Origin: Argopecten irradians
Taxonomy: Eukaryota > Mollusca > Bivalvia > Pectinida > Pectinidae
Direction of reading: 5' to 3'
DNA: 64,000 nt
Assembly: GCF_041381155.1 (NCBI RefSeq)
Contig: NC_091134.1
Coordinates: 33,175,540-33,239,539, forward strand
Shown here: positions 48,701 to 60,495 of the stretch, in pieces
Numbering within the stretch: position 1 is the stretch's first letter
Layout: every line of letters starts with the position of its first letter
Notes under the pieces: model-generated
The model's database searches: none
Seen by the model: only the letters and a program-made list of their open reading frames with translations
Told to the model about the DNA's origin: nothing
Position numbers and translations under genes: made by a program

Positions 48701-51700
48701 ATGGGGCAGGACTGGAAAGGATGGGGCAGGACTGAAAAGTATGGGACAGGACTGGAAAGGATGGGGCAGGACTGGAAAGGATGGGGTAGGACCGGAAAGG
48801 ATGGGACAGGACTGGAAAGGATGGGGCAGGACTGGAAAGGATGGGGCAGGACAGATCTGGGTTACACTATACATTGTATACATTTCATATTTCATGATAA
48901 AAGGCATATACATTCCTGAGGTAGGTAAGTTAAGTTTTGTTTGGCCTTCCACACTCGTAATAGGAGTTTTTTAAGACAATCTGAGTAAAATTATCACATA
49001 CACATCATCATAGACCTACAGGATGCTTTATTTTACCTGGACATGGTAAACTGTAGCCTATTTCCTCATCCTCGGTGAAATTCCTCTCATTCAGCCTCAC
49101 AACACCATAGGATTTGAAGCAGTCCAGACAGATAATGTGGCGCCGTTCACATGGGAACACCATGATAGGAGATCTGTATGTATGTGAAGAACAGTAAATT
49201 GGTATAGCACAACATCCGTAATGAAATAAAAAAAAGTGGTTTGTCACATCTATGTCATGTACTTGTCATGTACTTTAAAACACACTGCTGATCAAAATTT
49301 CATTTCAGACCTGTTACAATTCATCAAGTGAATGTTGCATTTTCTATATGCTACCAGCAATATTCCGTCGCTCAGCAAGTAGACCTTTTCTATTTTATTA
49401 TCAAGTCTTTTAGTAAAATACATCTACATTTTCATACATAAATTGTGTATCTTCATTTCAAACAAAAGATCTCACAGTGCCTGTATCATTCACTTGGATA
49501 TCAACAATACAGGTAGTGAAAATCATGTGGCTTATAAGTATGATTAGTCCCACAATCTAGCGATATCGATTCTGATGTCATATTTTGGCAGAACTGTTTG
49601 ATGTGAACAGTCACCAAAAGGTGAGAACATTCATACTGTAATGATATGTAAAAGGAACCGATCAGTGTGGCTTGTACATAGTGTTAAATACGGTCTCTGT
49701 CACTCAGCTGACGGAGCATGCTTCTTTGGCTCAGTCAGTAGAGCCATAGATTTTTTTACACTGGAGACCCAGATTCAATTCCTGATGAGGACACTAGACA
49801 GGAATCGTGTGTATTTTTACCTGTTCTACAGATGCATTATCATCTCAAAATTGAGATATCTACATCCAATACCAAGAACTCACTCTATTTCTGAGCACAC
49901 GACACAAGTTCTGCGTTTCCTGTTTGGACGAACATGTTTTAACACTGCAGCAGTTTCTCCCTCTTCGCTTTGGTGTCCTGTACATTTGAAGTAAAAATTC
50001 TGAAATACAAATAGGTGTTTTATGTTAATGAATGTTCAGTTGATGTTATTTTGAAACTTGACATATAAGCCAAAAAAAATATGTCTGTTTAGGGTTACAT
50101 TGGCAAAAAAAATAGGGAAGGTAAGTCGGGAGGATTCTTAAGTAATGGCCTGAGCCGGAGTCTGAGATCGAAATCCAGAATTTTAATTTTTTTTTCGTCG
50201 AAAAGTGGGGGAAAAATTAAGGTCGGGGGTAAAATATTGGGGTCAGTCTAAACAGACTTATTATTTTTTTTGGCCTTATATCAATTATGAATCTTTATTG
50301 AGGTCCATATGGTGTTATACCGCCCTAGCAGAACAAATGATAATCCAGGGCATAGATTTTTATGTTAGATACCAGTAGTTTCTTTGACAAATATCAAAAT
50401 ATTCTCTGATGTGCATGCTAAATTACTACAAAAAATATAGTCATAAGACAACACCCTGAAGAGCTCAGTGTTTGGGAAATGAAGTTCTAAAAGAAGTATT
50501 GACTCTGTATTATGTTGGTAACACATGAATGTACCATGCATCTACATCACACATTCTGGGAATGATTGTCTATAAATGATTTTAAAAGTTATATGTGCCG
50601 TAACTTGTCAAACATTTTTGACCAGTATTTTTTTCGTTCAGAAATCTACTGAAATCCACAAGTTTTGATGAAATATTAAAAGCCAATGGCAAACATGTGT
50701 ATAATAAGATTAATAACAATACAGATTTTACACTATGTAAAAACCCTGTGTCTGTGAATCTGACTGTCAGTTTGACTTCCTTCCTGTCTGTTCATACATT
50801 TAATTTGTTACACTCTTCTAATCTATACTCAACGCTTCACTTTGTTACAGTTGTCTGTCTGTTTGCCTGTCTGTTTTTGTATTTGTTTGTTATTTGTTAG
50901 ACTATTTTATACTCACCACTTCCCTTTCCTGTCCATCACACTGTTCACTTTTACATTCTCCTAGGATACGCCCTCGTTTTAATACATCATCAAAGTTATC
51001 AGGATCCTGTGAAAACATCAAACGATTTTTCCTCAGCATAAACTTACAGGTAAAAATAAGACATATGTAAGAAGATTACTTCTTGTACAGGTATCTGATT
51101 CACAAAGTAGAAAATATCTGTAACACTTGAACACCCATTCCTCCATGGTCCAAAGTATTATAGGACAAACATGGATGGGACCATAAAAATATTGAAGAAG
51201 TAAATGTGAACATTAGAGATGAGGCAGAATCAAGGTGGAAAACAACAGATCAAGTGCAAACAAATGATGAACTTGAAACAATGTCTGGTAAATTGGTAAT
51301 GACTTTCATACTTACAGTAAGTGAATGTAACAGTCTTACCCTGGACAGGACGATGTGTCCACTCCTACACGATAAACACCGGACCCTCAGCTTTCCTGGA
51401 CGCAGACACTCACAATCTTTACAGTAGACAAAGTACTGGTAGTTAGGTTCTCCTGGTCAAGGCAGAAACATCAGATAGAATTAAAAGTATACACCAATTG
51501 AATTCTAATAGTTATTAATTAGTAATGTATACCTTTATGCTAGTAAAACACTAATCCTGTTTAAGTCTGTTTCAACCCCAGCTTTTTGCTAACCTATATG
51601 AGTCTGTTTTAACCTCAACTTTTGCTAACCTGTTTGAGTCTGTTTTAACCTCAACTTTTGCTTACCTGTTTGAGTCTGTTTTAACCTCAACTTTTGCTAA

Positions 51701-52921
51701 CCCTGTAAGAGTTTATTTAATCTCATCTTTTACTAACCTTATTTGAGTCTGTTTTAACCTCATCTTTTACTTAACTTGTTTGAGTCAATTTTACCTCAAC
51801 TTTCACTTACCCTATTTGAGTCAGCTTTAACCTCATCTTCCACTAACCCTATTTGAGTCAGTTTTAACCTCATATTTCACTAACCCTGTTTGAGTCAGTT
51901 TTTAACCTCAACATTCACTTATCCTTTTTAAGACTACTTTAACAACATATTTCAGTAATCCTATTTGAGTCAGTTTTATAATCTTACCATTCTTAACTCC
52001 AGTATGTGTTACACTTGTTGCACCACTTGCTGAGATTTCTCCCACTTTTATGTCCAACTGTGGTGGTTTCTGTGTGAAGGCATGTAGAACTGAACAGTTA
52101 CTTATACAGAGATCCTGAAATACAGAATTGAGATATATGCTTACATGATCAGGCAATGTGGGAAACAGTACCATAAGGATGTTATCCATTAAATGTATGA
52201 CTGACAGAACACCGTGCCCCGACTTCTCGAAACAAACTTCAGTCAAAAAATGACTGTAAGTCATAAATTTCATACAAGTTACATAAGGAGGAAAACTTAA
52301 AGTTTTGACTTAAGTCCGCACTTAAGTTTCGAGAAATCGGGGCCAGGACACACATGGAAGAACTATAAATAGACACACAGGTAAACAGGACACATTCCCT
52401 GTAGACAGCAATGTAACGAATACACAACACAGACAAATGAACGATATACATTTAACCCTATGACATTTGTAATAGAGAATCTTATCTAAATTGATCAAAT
52501 CCATACTTGAATTTGGTCTATTAGAAACATTATACATGTACTGTAAAATATGTATATAACAAACACACTTACTACAAATTCATAGTTAAAACAAAGTACT
52601 ATTCATTCTCCGTTAACATTCCTATATGATTTTTATGATATAACAAACTATGCATGCATGATGAAGTGTAAATTTGTTGGTCCCCAGAGGTTTATATTTG
52701 CTACTTTAAAACTATGTTTTACAGTACAAGTATTATATTACCTTGATAGTTGATTTATCATCCAAGATTCTTCCTGCGAGAATAATCTGTATTTCCTCGG
52801 TAGGAATTTGTAGTTTTTCAGACAGGATTGATTTCACATCAAGAATACTTGATTCAATGTCTGCCTCTACACTACAGGAGCATGAGGAACTAAACTTCAC
52901 ATTGAGGAGAATAGAGGACAT
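45758..52921 (-). CDS. PRKN: Parkin, RBR-type E3 ubiquitin ligase
   Basis: Parkin marks damaged mitochondria with ubiquitin after activation by the kinase PINK1. Eleven coding exons join in phase to 421 residues (human 465): 52,921-52,742; 52,114-51,988; 51,452-51,340; 51,006-50,917; 49,999-49,884; 49,173-49,037; 48,011-47,950; 47,665-47,531; 46,633-46,550; 46,207-46,090; 45,861-45,758. Domains in order: ubiquitin-like domain (LNVKFSS ... [10 protein letters not shown]), RING0 ([15 protein letters not shown]), RING1 ([16 protein letters not shown]), IBR ([19 protein letters not shown]), REP ([10 protein letters not shown], keeping the Trp) and RING2 (KPCPNC, GGCMHM with the catalytic Cys and His, FEWCWMC), ending NHWFG. 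A Ser aligns with the PINK1 site Ser65 (CSVLHAF). The linker after the ubiquitin-like domain is short. Introns total only about 6 kb, against over 1 Mb in human. An upstream in-frame ATG is at 52,993. The gene is head-to-head with ISCU. Confidence 0.95.
46704..47019. mobile_element. hAT-type foldback MITE, 316 bp
   Basis: Two arms of about 150 bp are near-perfect inverses, starting CACAGGGGGCCAACTCAATG. An 8-bp duplication CTTTTTGA flanks it (46,696-46,703; 47,020-47,027), the hAT signature. It lies in PRKN intron 8 and would form a long hairpin in the pre-mRNA. Confidence 0.92.
48299..48367 (-). repeat. tRNA-derived SINE head
   Basis: On the minus strand there is an A-box-like TGACCTAGTGGTTAAGG (48,367-48,351) and, about 45 nt further, a B-box-like GTTCAAACC. 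The spacing fits a Ser/Leu-type tRNA-derived SINE in PRKN intron 6. The duplicate at the left edge carries the same feature (about 400-470). It does not fold as a working tRNA. Confidence 0.45.
48625..48852. repeat. 19-bp minisatellite in PRKN intron 6
   Basis: About eleven to twelve units of GGACTGGAAAGGATGGGGCA with few changes. The left-edge copy (732-890) has fewer units. It is G-rich on the plus strand. The long frames across it on both strands are artefacts. Confidence 0.92.
49727..49782 (+). repeat. tRNA-derived SINE head
   Basis: An A-box TGGCTCAGTCAGTAGAGC (49,727-49,744) and a B-box-like GATTCAATTCC (49,772-49,782) at tRNA spacing. The anticodon arm does not pair well, so it is not a working tRNA. 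It is in PRKN intron 5. Confidence 0.55.
50064..50280. mobile_element. MITE in PRKN intron 4
   Basis: Ends 'ataagccaaaaaaaatatgt' then 'ctgtttag', and the inverse of 'ataaggccaaaaaaaataat' with 'gtctgtttag'. About 215 bp, non-coding. Confidence 0.65.
51545..51968. repeat. 36-bp minisatellite in PRKN intron 2
   Basis: About eleven diverged units of roughly 36 bp, with the core 'tgtttgagtctgttttaacc' then 'tcaacttttgc'. It fills most of the intron between exons 2 and 3. Confidence 0.9.
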
Positions 52922-52993
52922 CTGAAGACCAGTCCTATTCCTTAAAGTGCTAAACAACAGTCCAACAGGCTCAATGCGTGTTCTCGGCAACAT

Positions 52994-53797
52994 TGTTGTC
53001 CATCTCAGTGTGCAGTCTAGCTGCTACATAATTTGTATCATAGCCATGTGTTTACATAATGGTGTTTTTATAAGATAACCTAGCTACATAAATCATATTC
53101 TGTATATTTTATCAGAGATTAAACTGAGATTTAGATAGTACATCTATAGTACTAGATAGACTATATACGTGTATCTAAATCTCTTATTTTAATTTATCTT
53201 TTAATTATTTTTGAAAGAAAGGAGAAACATTTATAAAAAAAACAAAGAACTGAATTCATCACTTGCATGCATTATCCATGAACATATTTACGAGTGTTTC
53301 CGAGTCATATCTACAACGTAATTTACGTTTTTATGCTTACTTTCTTTTTCCTATTATTTTACACAATGACTTACTTAAAACACATGTAAAATAGCTTTGC
53401 TTTAGTTTTAAATCGACTTTTAAATTATGATACTTTTCTTTCGTTTTGAGAACATCTATTTGTTAAAAATATCATTACATCATAAATACATTGATAGAAA
53501 AGTAGCTGTCATTTACAGTTTAGCTGACCTTTTACGTATGCCCTATCTTTACTCATCCGGAAGTTGCAAAATGATTTCTCCCTCACTTAATGTATACATA
53601 CGCGGTGATATTGTAAATTATTTCAAAGGGAAAGAACCATACACAAAAAAACATAAGATTGCACACCGATAGTTGTAAGAAGACCAAATTATAACTATTT
53701 GGTTATTCTAATTTAGGCTTAATCTCCAGATTTACTTTGCAGCTTCTAAACCGGAAGTGAGTGATTCTACCAGGAGAAGAAAACAAAAACATGTGAG
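52994..53797. promoter_or_regulatory. Shared PRKN/ISCU divergent promoter region
   Basis: The two genes start back to back across about 0.8-0.9 kb. CCGGAAGT occurs twice (53,557-53,564 and 53,751-53,758, the second 39 bp before the ISCU start codon). This is the ETS/GABP (NRF-2) motif typical of genes for mitochondrial proteins. No TATA box is evident. The start sites themselves are not visible. Confidence 0.55.
53791..53796 (+). promoter_or_regulatory. Start-stop uORF (ATGTGA) just before the ISCU start
   Basis: An ATG followed directly by TGA ends one base before the ISCU ATG (ATGTGAGATGG). Both ATGs have a purine at -3. If this part is in the mature leader, ribosomes would meet a one-codon uORF first. 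Confidence 0.5.
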
Positions 53798-56700
53798 ATG
53801 GCTCTTCTGCGTTCTACATCCCGTGTGCTGAAACCTTTCTTCGATTCCAAGCTTTCATCACCGGTGGCTTTTTATCACAAGAATGTAAATGTTTATCAAG
53901 CAAATCCAATCGAACTGTTTTGTTATCATCGATATTGTTTAAGCATGATCGTTCCCATGGATCATGACCTTCTAAACTGTGTAATGATTTTCTGTTCAAT
54001 ATAACACAATTATGCAATATCACATTTGTAGATAGAGACAAATTATAAACATGATTCGTTTCACGAAAATATCTAATGCAAGCCATTTTTGATTAAGCGT
54101 ATTTTAATTTAGTCTGTACTGTGTGTGCAGGATGAGACATAATTTGTTTCATAATCTAATAGAACAGGGGCGACAACACAGATGTAAATAACAGTATCAT
54201 TTTTGTTTATCGTGGAACTCATATGGTATAATATGACTGAAGACAAGGCCTTAAAGGGCACAGTCAGATGTTTTAATATGAATCATGTACAGCATAGAAA
54301 GAGCGAAGCTCTACTTGTTTATTTTATTTTCTATTTCATGTAGAAGACATATGATAATTTAGAAATAAAAGAACACACTTTAAACTATAGAAGTATAAGA
54401 TGTAATAATTGTCTAGCAAAAACTCAAAGAAATGAACTCACAGGTTCGAATTTCTCTGTGTCCATTCAAGGCCTGGAGTGCCGCGTATGCAAAATCCTAT
54501 GATTTCGCGCCATTTTTTGACGTTATGTGACGTCATGATTCCTTGTGCTCATCTTCGCCTTGGTGGATATTTTGACTGCATTCTATAGCTTTTAATAAAT
54601 AAAGTATTATTATTATTTTAAAAAAAATAATTAAAAAATGTTTAATTACCCCCGTTATACATTTGCATTAGTTAAATATCTATTTACTGGGGAGAGCAGT
54701 ACCGGAGCAACGCACAACCTCCCCATATATATGAAAAAATGGCGGCGGCAAACTGAAGCTGTCAGTGTGTAGGATTGAATTTTGAAGATTGTGTTTTTTC
54801 CAATATTTTCGTGTATCTGTTACCTTAGAAGTGCGTGCCCTGCGCCCTTATTATAGTCTATATATATTTATATTGATTCTTAAAAAAAATATGCAATTTG
54901 GCGAAAAATTTTAAAGATTTATATGGCATTGATTTTCTACTTGACCTAACAATCCTGAAAAGATATGAGTCATTCTCAGAAAAGTTCCAATTGCTGTCAT
55001 CTCTAATGTCGGGCGACCAGTTCTCACCGAGTACCAATTCTCAGCAATCGGATCTGTATCTATACAATTTCCATGCAACTTTTGTCAATAAAGCCTTCTT
55101 CTGAAAGAAGACACTACTATGCTGATTTCCACAAAAACATATCTCAAAATTTGTCTGTGATCATGCACGGCCAGAATTGGTACTCGACGAGAAGTGGTCG
55201 CTTGCCAGTATATATTGTCTTTTTAGAAATATTTTAATAAGAAAAGGTCTATGTTTGAGGTGGCACACTACTACCCTGTTACATTTGGTGCTGTGACAAC
55301 CCAGGTTTGAATTCTGGTCACGGCACCAAATGTAACACTAACAGGGCGGGTGCCACAAGCCACACTTGAACCCATGACCCAGGACTTACTGGTCCGCCGC
55401 TCTACCGACTGAGCTAAAAGGAATTCCCCCCTTGCTTTAAGCTAAAAGGTGACTGTATTACTTTGTACAATTAAAACTGCTACACTGCTAATAATACATG
55501 TGCAAGATGTTTTGTATATATAAACCGATCTCCTTTTCAACATTTGATAAAAAAATATAATAGTTTTAGTAAAAGTAATGCTCATAGAAGATGCCAAATT
55601 GACCCAAAATTCAAAGCATTACAGAAGTTAATGGAAAATCTAAAGTTAAGGAGCGCTTCCTTAAAATCTGTAATGCTTTCCTATGGAGAATTTTAAGTTA
55701 TGGAACTTAAGGGATTCCTTAAGTTTAAGGAATATTTAATGTTCATGAAACTGGGTCCAGGATAGCTATCCATTTCTTTACAATTTTGTATATGTGAAAC
55801 TGAATTAAGTAAGTTATAAATACTTGTAAACTTGTATTCAGTGATTTGTTTTGCAGGTGATTGACCATTATGAAAACCCAAGAAATGTGGGTTCCCTGGA
55901 CAAGAAAGATGTTAATGTTGGTACAGGTCTTGTTGGTGCCCCAGCATGTGGGGATGTTATGAAGCTTCAAGTAGGTACCTGGTAACACCTTATGATATGA
56001 CTTATCTTTTTATGTTGTATGTAATGTAGCTGAATGAAAAAAAAACTTAATTATGAGAAGTTTTCTTTTAAACATGAACAGAATCTTCATTGGACCCATT
56101 GGTACAAAGCATAATCAGATTTGTAATGTATTTTTGTGGGTATTTTTTGTTGTTTTTGTGTTGTTTCAGGGTGTTCTGCACATATACAAAAGTTGTTTGC
56201 TATGTTCTACATTATGACCTTTGTCCTTCATAAAAAAATATAATCTCTCTTGTAATCTAATCTAATTAATTTTAATTAGATTGTTATTTTGATAGAGTAT
56301 GTGTTGTAAACTGTTAGATTTGTAGTATACAGTATACAGTATTGTATACAAATTAATGAATTTGATTAATCATTATAATTACTGACAGAGTGAAACGAAG
56401 GGAAATAACCCTTGATAGAACAGAATGAAATTAACGTAGCCAACACAGATAAATAGGGAAATGCAGTCAAATTTGTTGGCTATCGGGTTCCATTAAACAT
56501 TTAGTAAGTACTCTAAGTATATATTCTGTTTGCTGAATTTTCTTGTTTCAATAGTTTTGTACTCATAGTGTACATTCTTCACACAGATAAAGGTGGATGA
56601 TGACGGGAAAATTGTGGATGCTAAATTCAAGACATTTGGATGTGGGTCAGCCATTGCTTCTAGTTCCCTGGCAACAGAATGGATTAAAGGAAAATCAGTA

Positions 56701-58752
56701 AGGATTTTATTTCATGTTAAATATATATAGTTAATGAAAACTGATGGTGTTAAAAGGGCTGGTTTATTGGTTATATGAATTCTGAAAGTTCTTGTTAACT
56801 ATAAAATAGATAAATACATGTAGAATAATTCAGGTAATGTTGCCAAGGAATATATAATAGTTTCATATATGAACATTTTTTAAATGTGGATATAATTTCT
56901 TATCTAGAGTGTGCATAATACATATTCATCCCACCATCATCAGATGGTGGGCTATTCAAATAGCTTTTTGTCTGTGGTCCGTCATCCGTCCTTCTGTCCA
57001 TTAACAATTCTTGTTATTGCTATATCTTAGAGAGTACTGAAGGGATCTTTCTCAAATTTCATATGCATGTTCCCCTAGGGCCTTAGTTACGCATATTGCA
57101 TTTTGGGACCAATCTGTCAACAAGATGGCCGCCAGGCCGCCATCTTGTATTTTGATAGTTCAGGTTTTTTTATCACGATTTTTCAGAAAGTACTGAAGGG
57201 ATCATATTCAAACTTCATGGTTTTTTCCCTTGTGCCCTAGTTGTGCATATTGCATTTTGGGATTGATCAGTCAACAAGATGGCCAACAGGACGTCATCTT
57301 GGATTTTGATAATTGAAGTTTGTTACCACTAAATCTCAGAAGTACTGAAATTGCATGTGCAGGTTTCCGTAGGACCTTAGTTGTGCATATTGCATTTTGG
57401 AACCAATCGGTCAACAAGATGGCTTACAGGCCACCATCTAGGGTTTTGATGATTGTTTGTTACTGCTCAGAAAGTACTGAAGGGCCTTTCTCAAATTTCA
57501 CATGTAGTATGCAGTAAAAGTTTGAAAAGCAGAGAAAAGATCCATCTTTCCATTGTCAGACATAGATCGATCTTTGGTGAGCACCAAGATCCCTTTGGGA
57601 TCTCTTGTTGTTTAAGAATTGAACCTTTTTGAAATAGTTTCACCTGAATCTGATTGGTACGATTTTTCCAAAGACATACAAGATTTTAAGACACGGTAGC
57701 ATTTTGTTTCAACAGGTGGATGATGCTGTGAAGATAAAGAATACAGATATTGCCAAGGAGCTCTGCCTTCCCCCTGTCAAGTTACACTGTTCAAGTAAGA
57801 CATTTAACTAAACTGTAACTCTGAGCCCCAATCCCCTCTAAACTGTGTTGTTATTCTAAGAAACCCCCTCCAAACTGTTACACAGAGTGAAATAAAGGGA
57901 AGTAACTCTGGGTGATCAGAATGGAAATTAGATTAGTTGGTTTTACTGTGATATGCCTGAAAAGCCCATGGTGGTGACATGTGTGTGAAATGTTCAATCT
58001 CGCTCGCTGTCCGCCATTACACACTGTGGTCGAACTTCTTGTATGCCGAACGTTAACCCTGTCCCTTGCTGATAGAGTAATGCAACTTTTGTCTAAAACT
58101 GCTCAGATCGCTCTGACAGTAGTGTGTTTACCTTATTAGGTGAATTGTCTTGCCTAAAAATCATTTTATCACCTTCTCAGTGGTTATGCAGTTCATTTGT
58201 TTAACGTGCATGACTTTGGCTCAGGCATGGGTACAGCTTCCATATTGTACCTGCTAAATAGTATTGATCAATGATTTGATATTTCAGCGATATTAATTAA
58301 AATACTTAACAATGTCGTGGAATTTGTCAATGTTTTACGTTATATGTTTCATAAGATATGTAGAACAAAACATTTATGCTATATTTTGCTTCTTGGTTAT
58401 GTAAAAGAATTAGCCTGAGTGAATTGTCTTTTTAATGATATAATATAAAAGTTGTTTATCGATTTTATATCTGTACATTATTTATTTATTACTTTGAATG
58501 AATGTCAAGGTCATTCATTTTAACGAGCTTAGTAGCCCTTCATGCCTGCATGCTAATATTACTTCACTGGGCCTCTTGGTTAACTAATATCAAGACAAAG
58601 TAAAAAATATTAATTGATTACAATTACTTACTTTATTTTCATTGTACTTACCAGTACAAAATATCTTTATATCTCTTGCAGTGTTGGCTGAAGATGCTAT
58701 CAAGGCAGCCCTTTCTAACTACAGACAGAAGAAAGAGGAGGCCAAGGCCTAA
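53798..58752 (+). CDS. ISCU: ISCU, mitochondrial iron-sulfur cluster scaffold
   Basis: ISCU is the scaffold on which NFS1, frataxin and ferredoxin build [2Fe-2S] clusters in the mitochondrial matrix. Five coding exons join in phase to 153 residues: 53,798-53,884; 55,857-55,970; 56,587-56,697; 57,716-57,794; 58,682-58,752. Exon 1 encodes a basic, Ser-rich mitochondrial presequence ([15 protein letters not shown]) and the start of the mature protein (YHKN). The core reads [20 protein letters not shown]. All three ligand cysteines are present (PACGD, FGCGSA, LHCS), as are the Asp after the first and the LPPVK motif that binds the HSC20/mortalin chaperones. The C-terminus ends in QKKEEAKA. Introns hold dispersed repeats. 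The gene shares a divergent promoter region with PRKN. Confidence 0.97.
54585..54620 (+). repeat. LINE 3' tail fragment
   Basis: 'taataaataaagtattatta' resembles the tail of the LINE at 19,390-23,136. Only the extreme 3' end is present, in ISCU intron 1. Confidence 0.5.
55282..55422 (-). repeat. tRNA-derived SINE with an adjoining short inverted repeat
   Basis: The minus strand has an A-box TAGCTCAGTCGGTAGAGC (55,416-55,399) and a B-box GGTTCAAGT (55,372-55,364). Beyond it, 'tacatttggtgctgtgac' and 'gtcacggcaccaaatgta' form a hairpin (55,280-55,336). No functional tRNA fold was found. It is in ISCU intron 1. Confidence 0.55.
56935..57612. repeat. Dispersed repeat 'catcagatggtgggctattc' with ~150-bp internal units
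   Basis: It begins 'ccaccatcatcagatggtgg', itself a small palindrome, and ends 'gatccctttgggatctcttg'. Inside, three units repeat 'gcatattgcattttgggac' and 'caacaagatgg'. A second copy is at 59,838-60,250. It is in ISCU intron 3. No coding frame. Confidence 0.75.
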
Positions 58753-59415
58753 ATTTCAGCTAAACCAACAAAAAATGAAGGATCAGCATTACCTTGATAA
58801 CTGAGGTGATCTTAGAAAACATCCAATATTTAACAACTTTGTGGTGGAAACAATGTATTTTATCTGTCTACGTAACCAACCAAATATCACCAATATAAAC
58901 AGTCTTATTATTTATTGAGAAGTTTAGCACCTATGTTATGTAGTCAGTTATATGAAGAAAAAAAATACCAATCTTTCAGTTACTGTGAAAAAATAAGTTT
59001 TTGTGCATGCAGAAGAGAGATGTCCTGAAATATGTGCAAAAAAAGAAAAGATAACAGTATTATTTTGATTTTATTCACCTACAGCGAGTTTTTAGTATCT
59101 CCTTGAATGATGATATTTTGACAATATTATTTTATTTTGCCTTTCACCGTTACTAGTTAAATTTTCTAATCTACTCTATATTCTGGAAATTTATTATAAT
59201 TTGATTGTATATCTACACTATTTGCAGTCTGTGGTATTCTCCAGATGTATTTTGTTTTCGATTTTTGCAAAAGTAACTTTATATGTACATGTATTGAAGT
59301 AACATGCACCCTCGCTTGAATGTTCTGTCCGACATAGATTGTGTTGTGATATGTGAAAGAGTTCTTCGAGTATTTGAGATACAAAAATCTTAATATGTTT
59401 TGTTGTTTTTGTACA

Positions 59416-59421
59416 AATAAA
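59416..59421 (+). terminator. ISCU: ISCU poly(A) signal
   Basis: AATAAA, 664 bp past the stop codon, followed by a T-rich/GT-rich stretch (tgtgcttgttattt). It is the best signal in the 3' region. Confidence 0.6.
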
Positions 59422-59837
59422 TGTTTAAAATGAAATGTGCTTGTTATTTAATTATCACAACCTTACTAAACCAAGTCAGTAGTTTGGGCAGATTGATATG
59501 ACGAGACCAAACAAAATTTTGGTGATATAACTTGAATTCAATGCCACATTGGTCAAATTTGTGTATGAAACTTAGAAGACTTTTGGATAAAGAACCTGTA
59601 GATATTTAGCCAATAAAACATATAATGCTGGTTAAAGCCCAACAAAATTTGCAAAATGACCTTGATCTACTTTGAATGTCACAAATAATTAAAGCAAAAG
59701 CTCATAAGTAATCGCTCAATGTGCAAAATTAAGATGACCCATACCAGTGTCAATTTTTGCAAGATTTTTTTAGGATTTTTTATTTCAATATTGTAACTTA
59801 AAACTGATTTGACCAGGTTTTCCTCATCAGCATCTTT

Positions 59838-60250
59838 TTAAGCCGACCATCATCAGATGGTGGGCTATTCAAATTGCATTTCATCTGTAGTCAGTTGCCT
59901 ATTCTTGTTACTGCTATTTCTCAGAAAGTAGTCGTTACTGTAGGGAATAGTCTCAACTTTCATTTGTACTTTCCCCAATGGCTCTAGTTGTGCAAATTGC
60001 ATTTTGGGACAGATTGTTGATTTTGATCATTGAAGTTTGTTACTACCATATCTCAAAGTACTTAAGGGATCTATAAAATATTTATATGTAGGTTCCTCCA
60101 TGACCCCAATTGTTCATATTTCAATTTGGGACCAAATGGTAAATAAGATGGCCGACATCTTGAATTTTGATAATTGAAGTTTTTTCCCCACTATTTCCTA
60201 GGAAGTAATGATAGTATCTTTCTCAAATTCCATATGCAGTTTGTAGTTGT
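59838..60250. repeat. Second copy of the 'catcagatggtgggctattc' repeat
   Basis: It shares the start and the 'gcattttgggac' and 'aagatggcc' units with 56,935-57,612. It lies between the convergent ISCU and RPL13A genes. Confidence 0.7.
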
Positions 60251-60475
60251 AGTTGACCCTTGAACATCAAAGTCACCATTTATACAAGATATCGGGGAGG
60301 GATTTTTGCATTTGCCATTTACGATTTGTAGCCATTTCCTTTGAAACAAGAGTATGGACCAATTACAAACTTAAAAACATGGCCACCTGTTATTTTGTCA
60401 AAAGGTCTTTCAAATTTATTTTTCTCAAACCCGAAAAAATCAAAAGCCACAAATTGAATCACTGTCCACAGGCTT

Positions 60476-60481
60476 TTTATT
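60476..60481 (-). terminator. RPL13A: RPL13A poly(A) signal
   Basis: AATAAA on the minus strand, 15 bp past the stop codon; a very short 3' UTR is usual for ribosomal protein genes. Confidence 0.75.
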
Positions 60482-60495
60482 GTATAATAAAATGT

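Noticed and set aside
48557-48974. Long frames on both strands with SCPILSG or [10 protein letters not shown] repeats
   Set aside because: They arise from the 19-bp minisatellite in PRKN intron 6, which happens to lack stops.
49727-49782. A working tRNA gene
   Set aside because: A and B boxes are present but the anticodon and acceptor stems do not pair; it is a SINE head. The same holds for 55,352-55,422 and 48,299-48,367.
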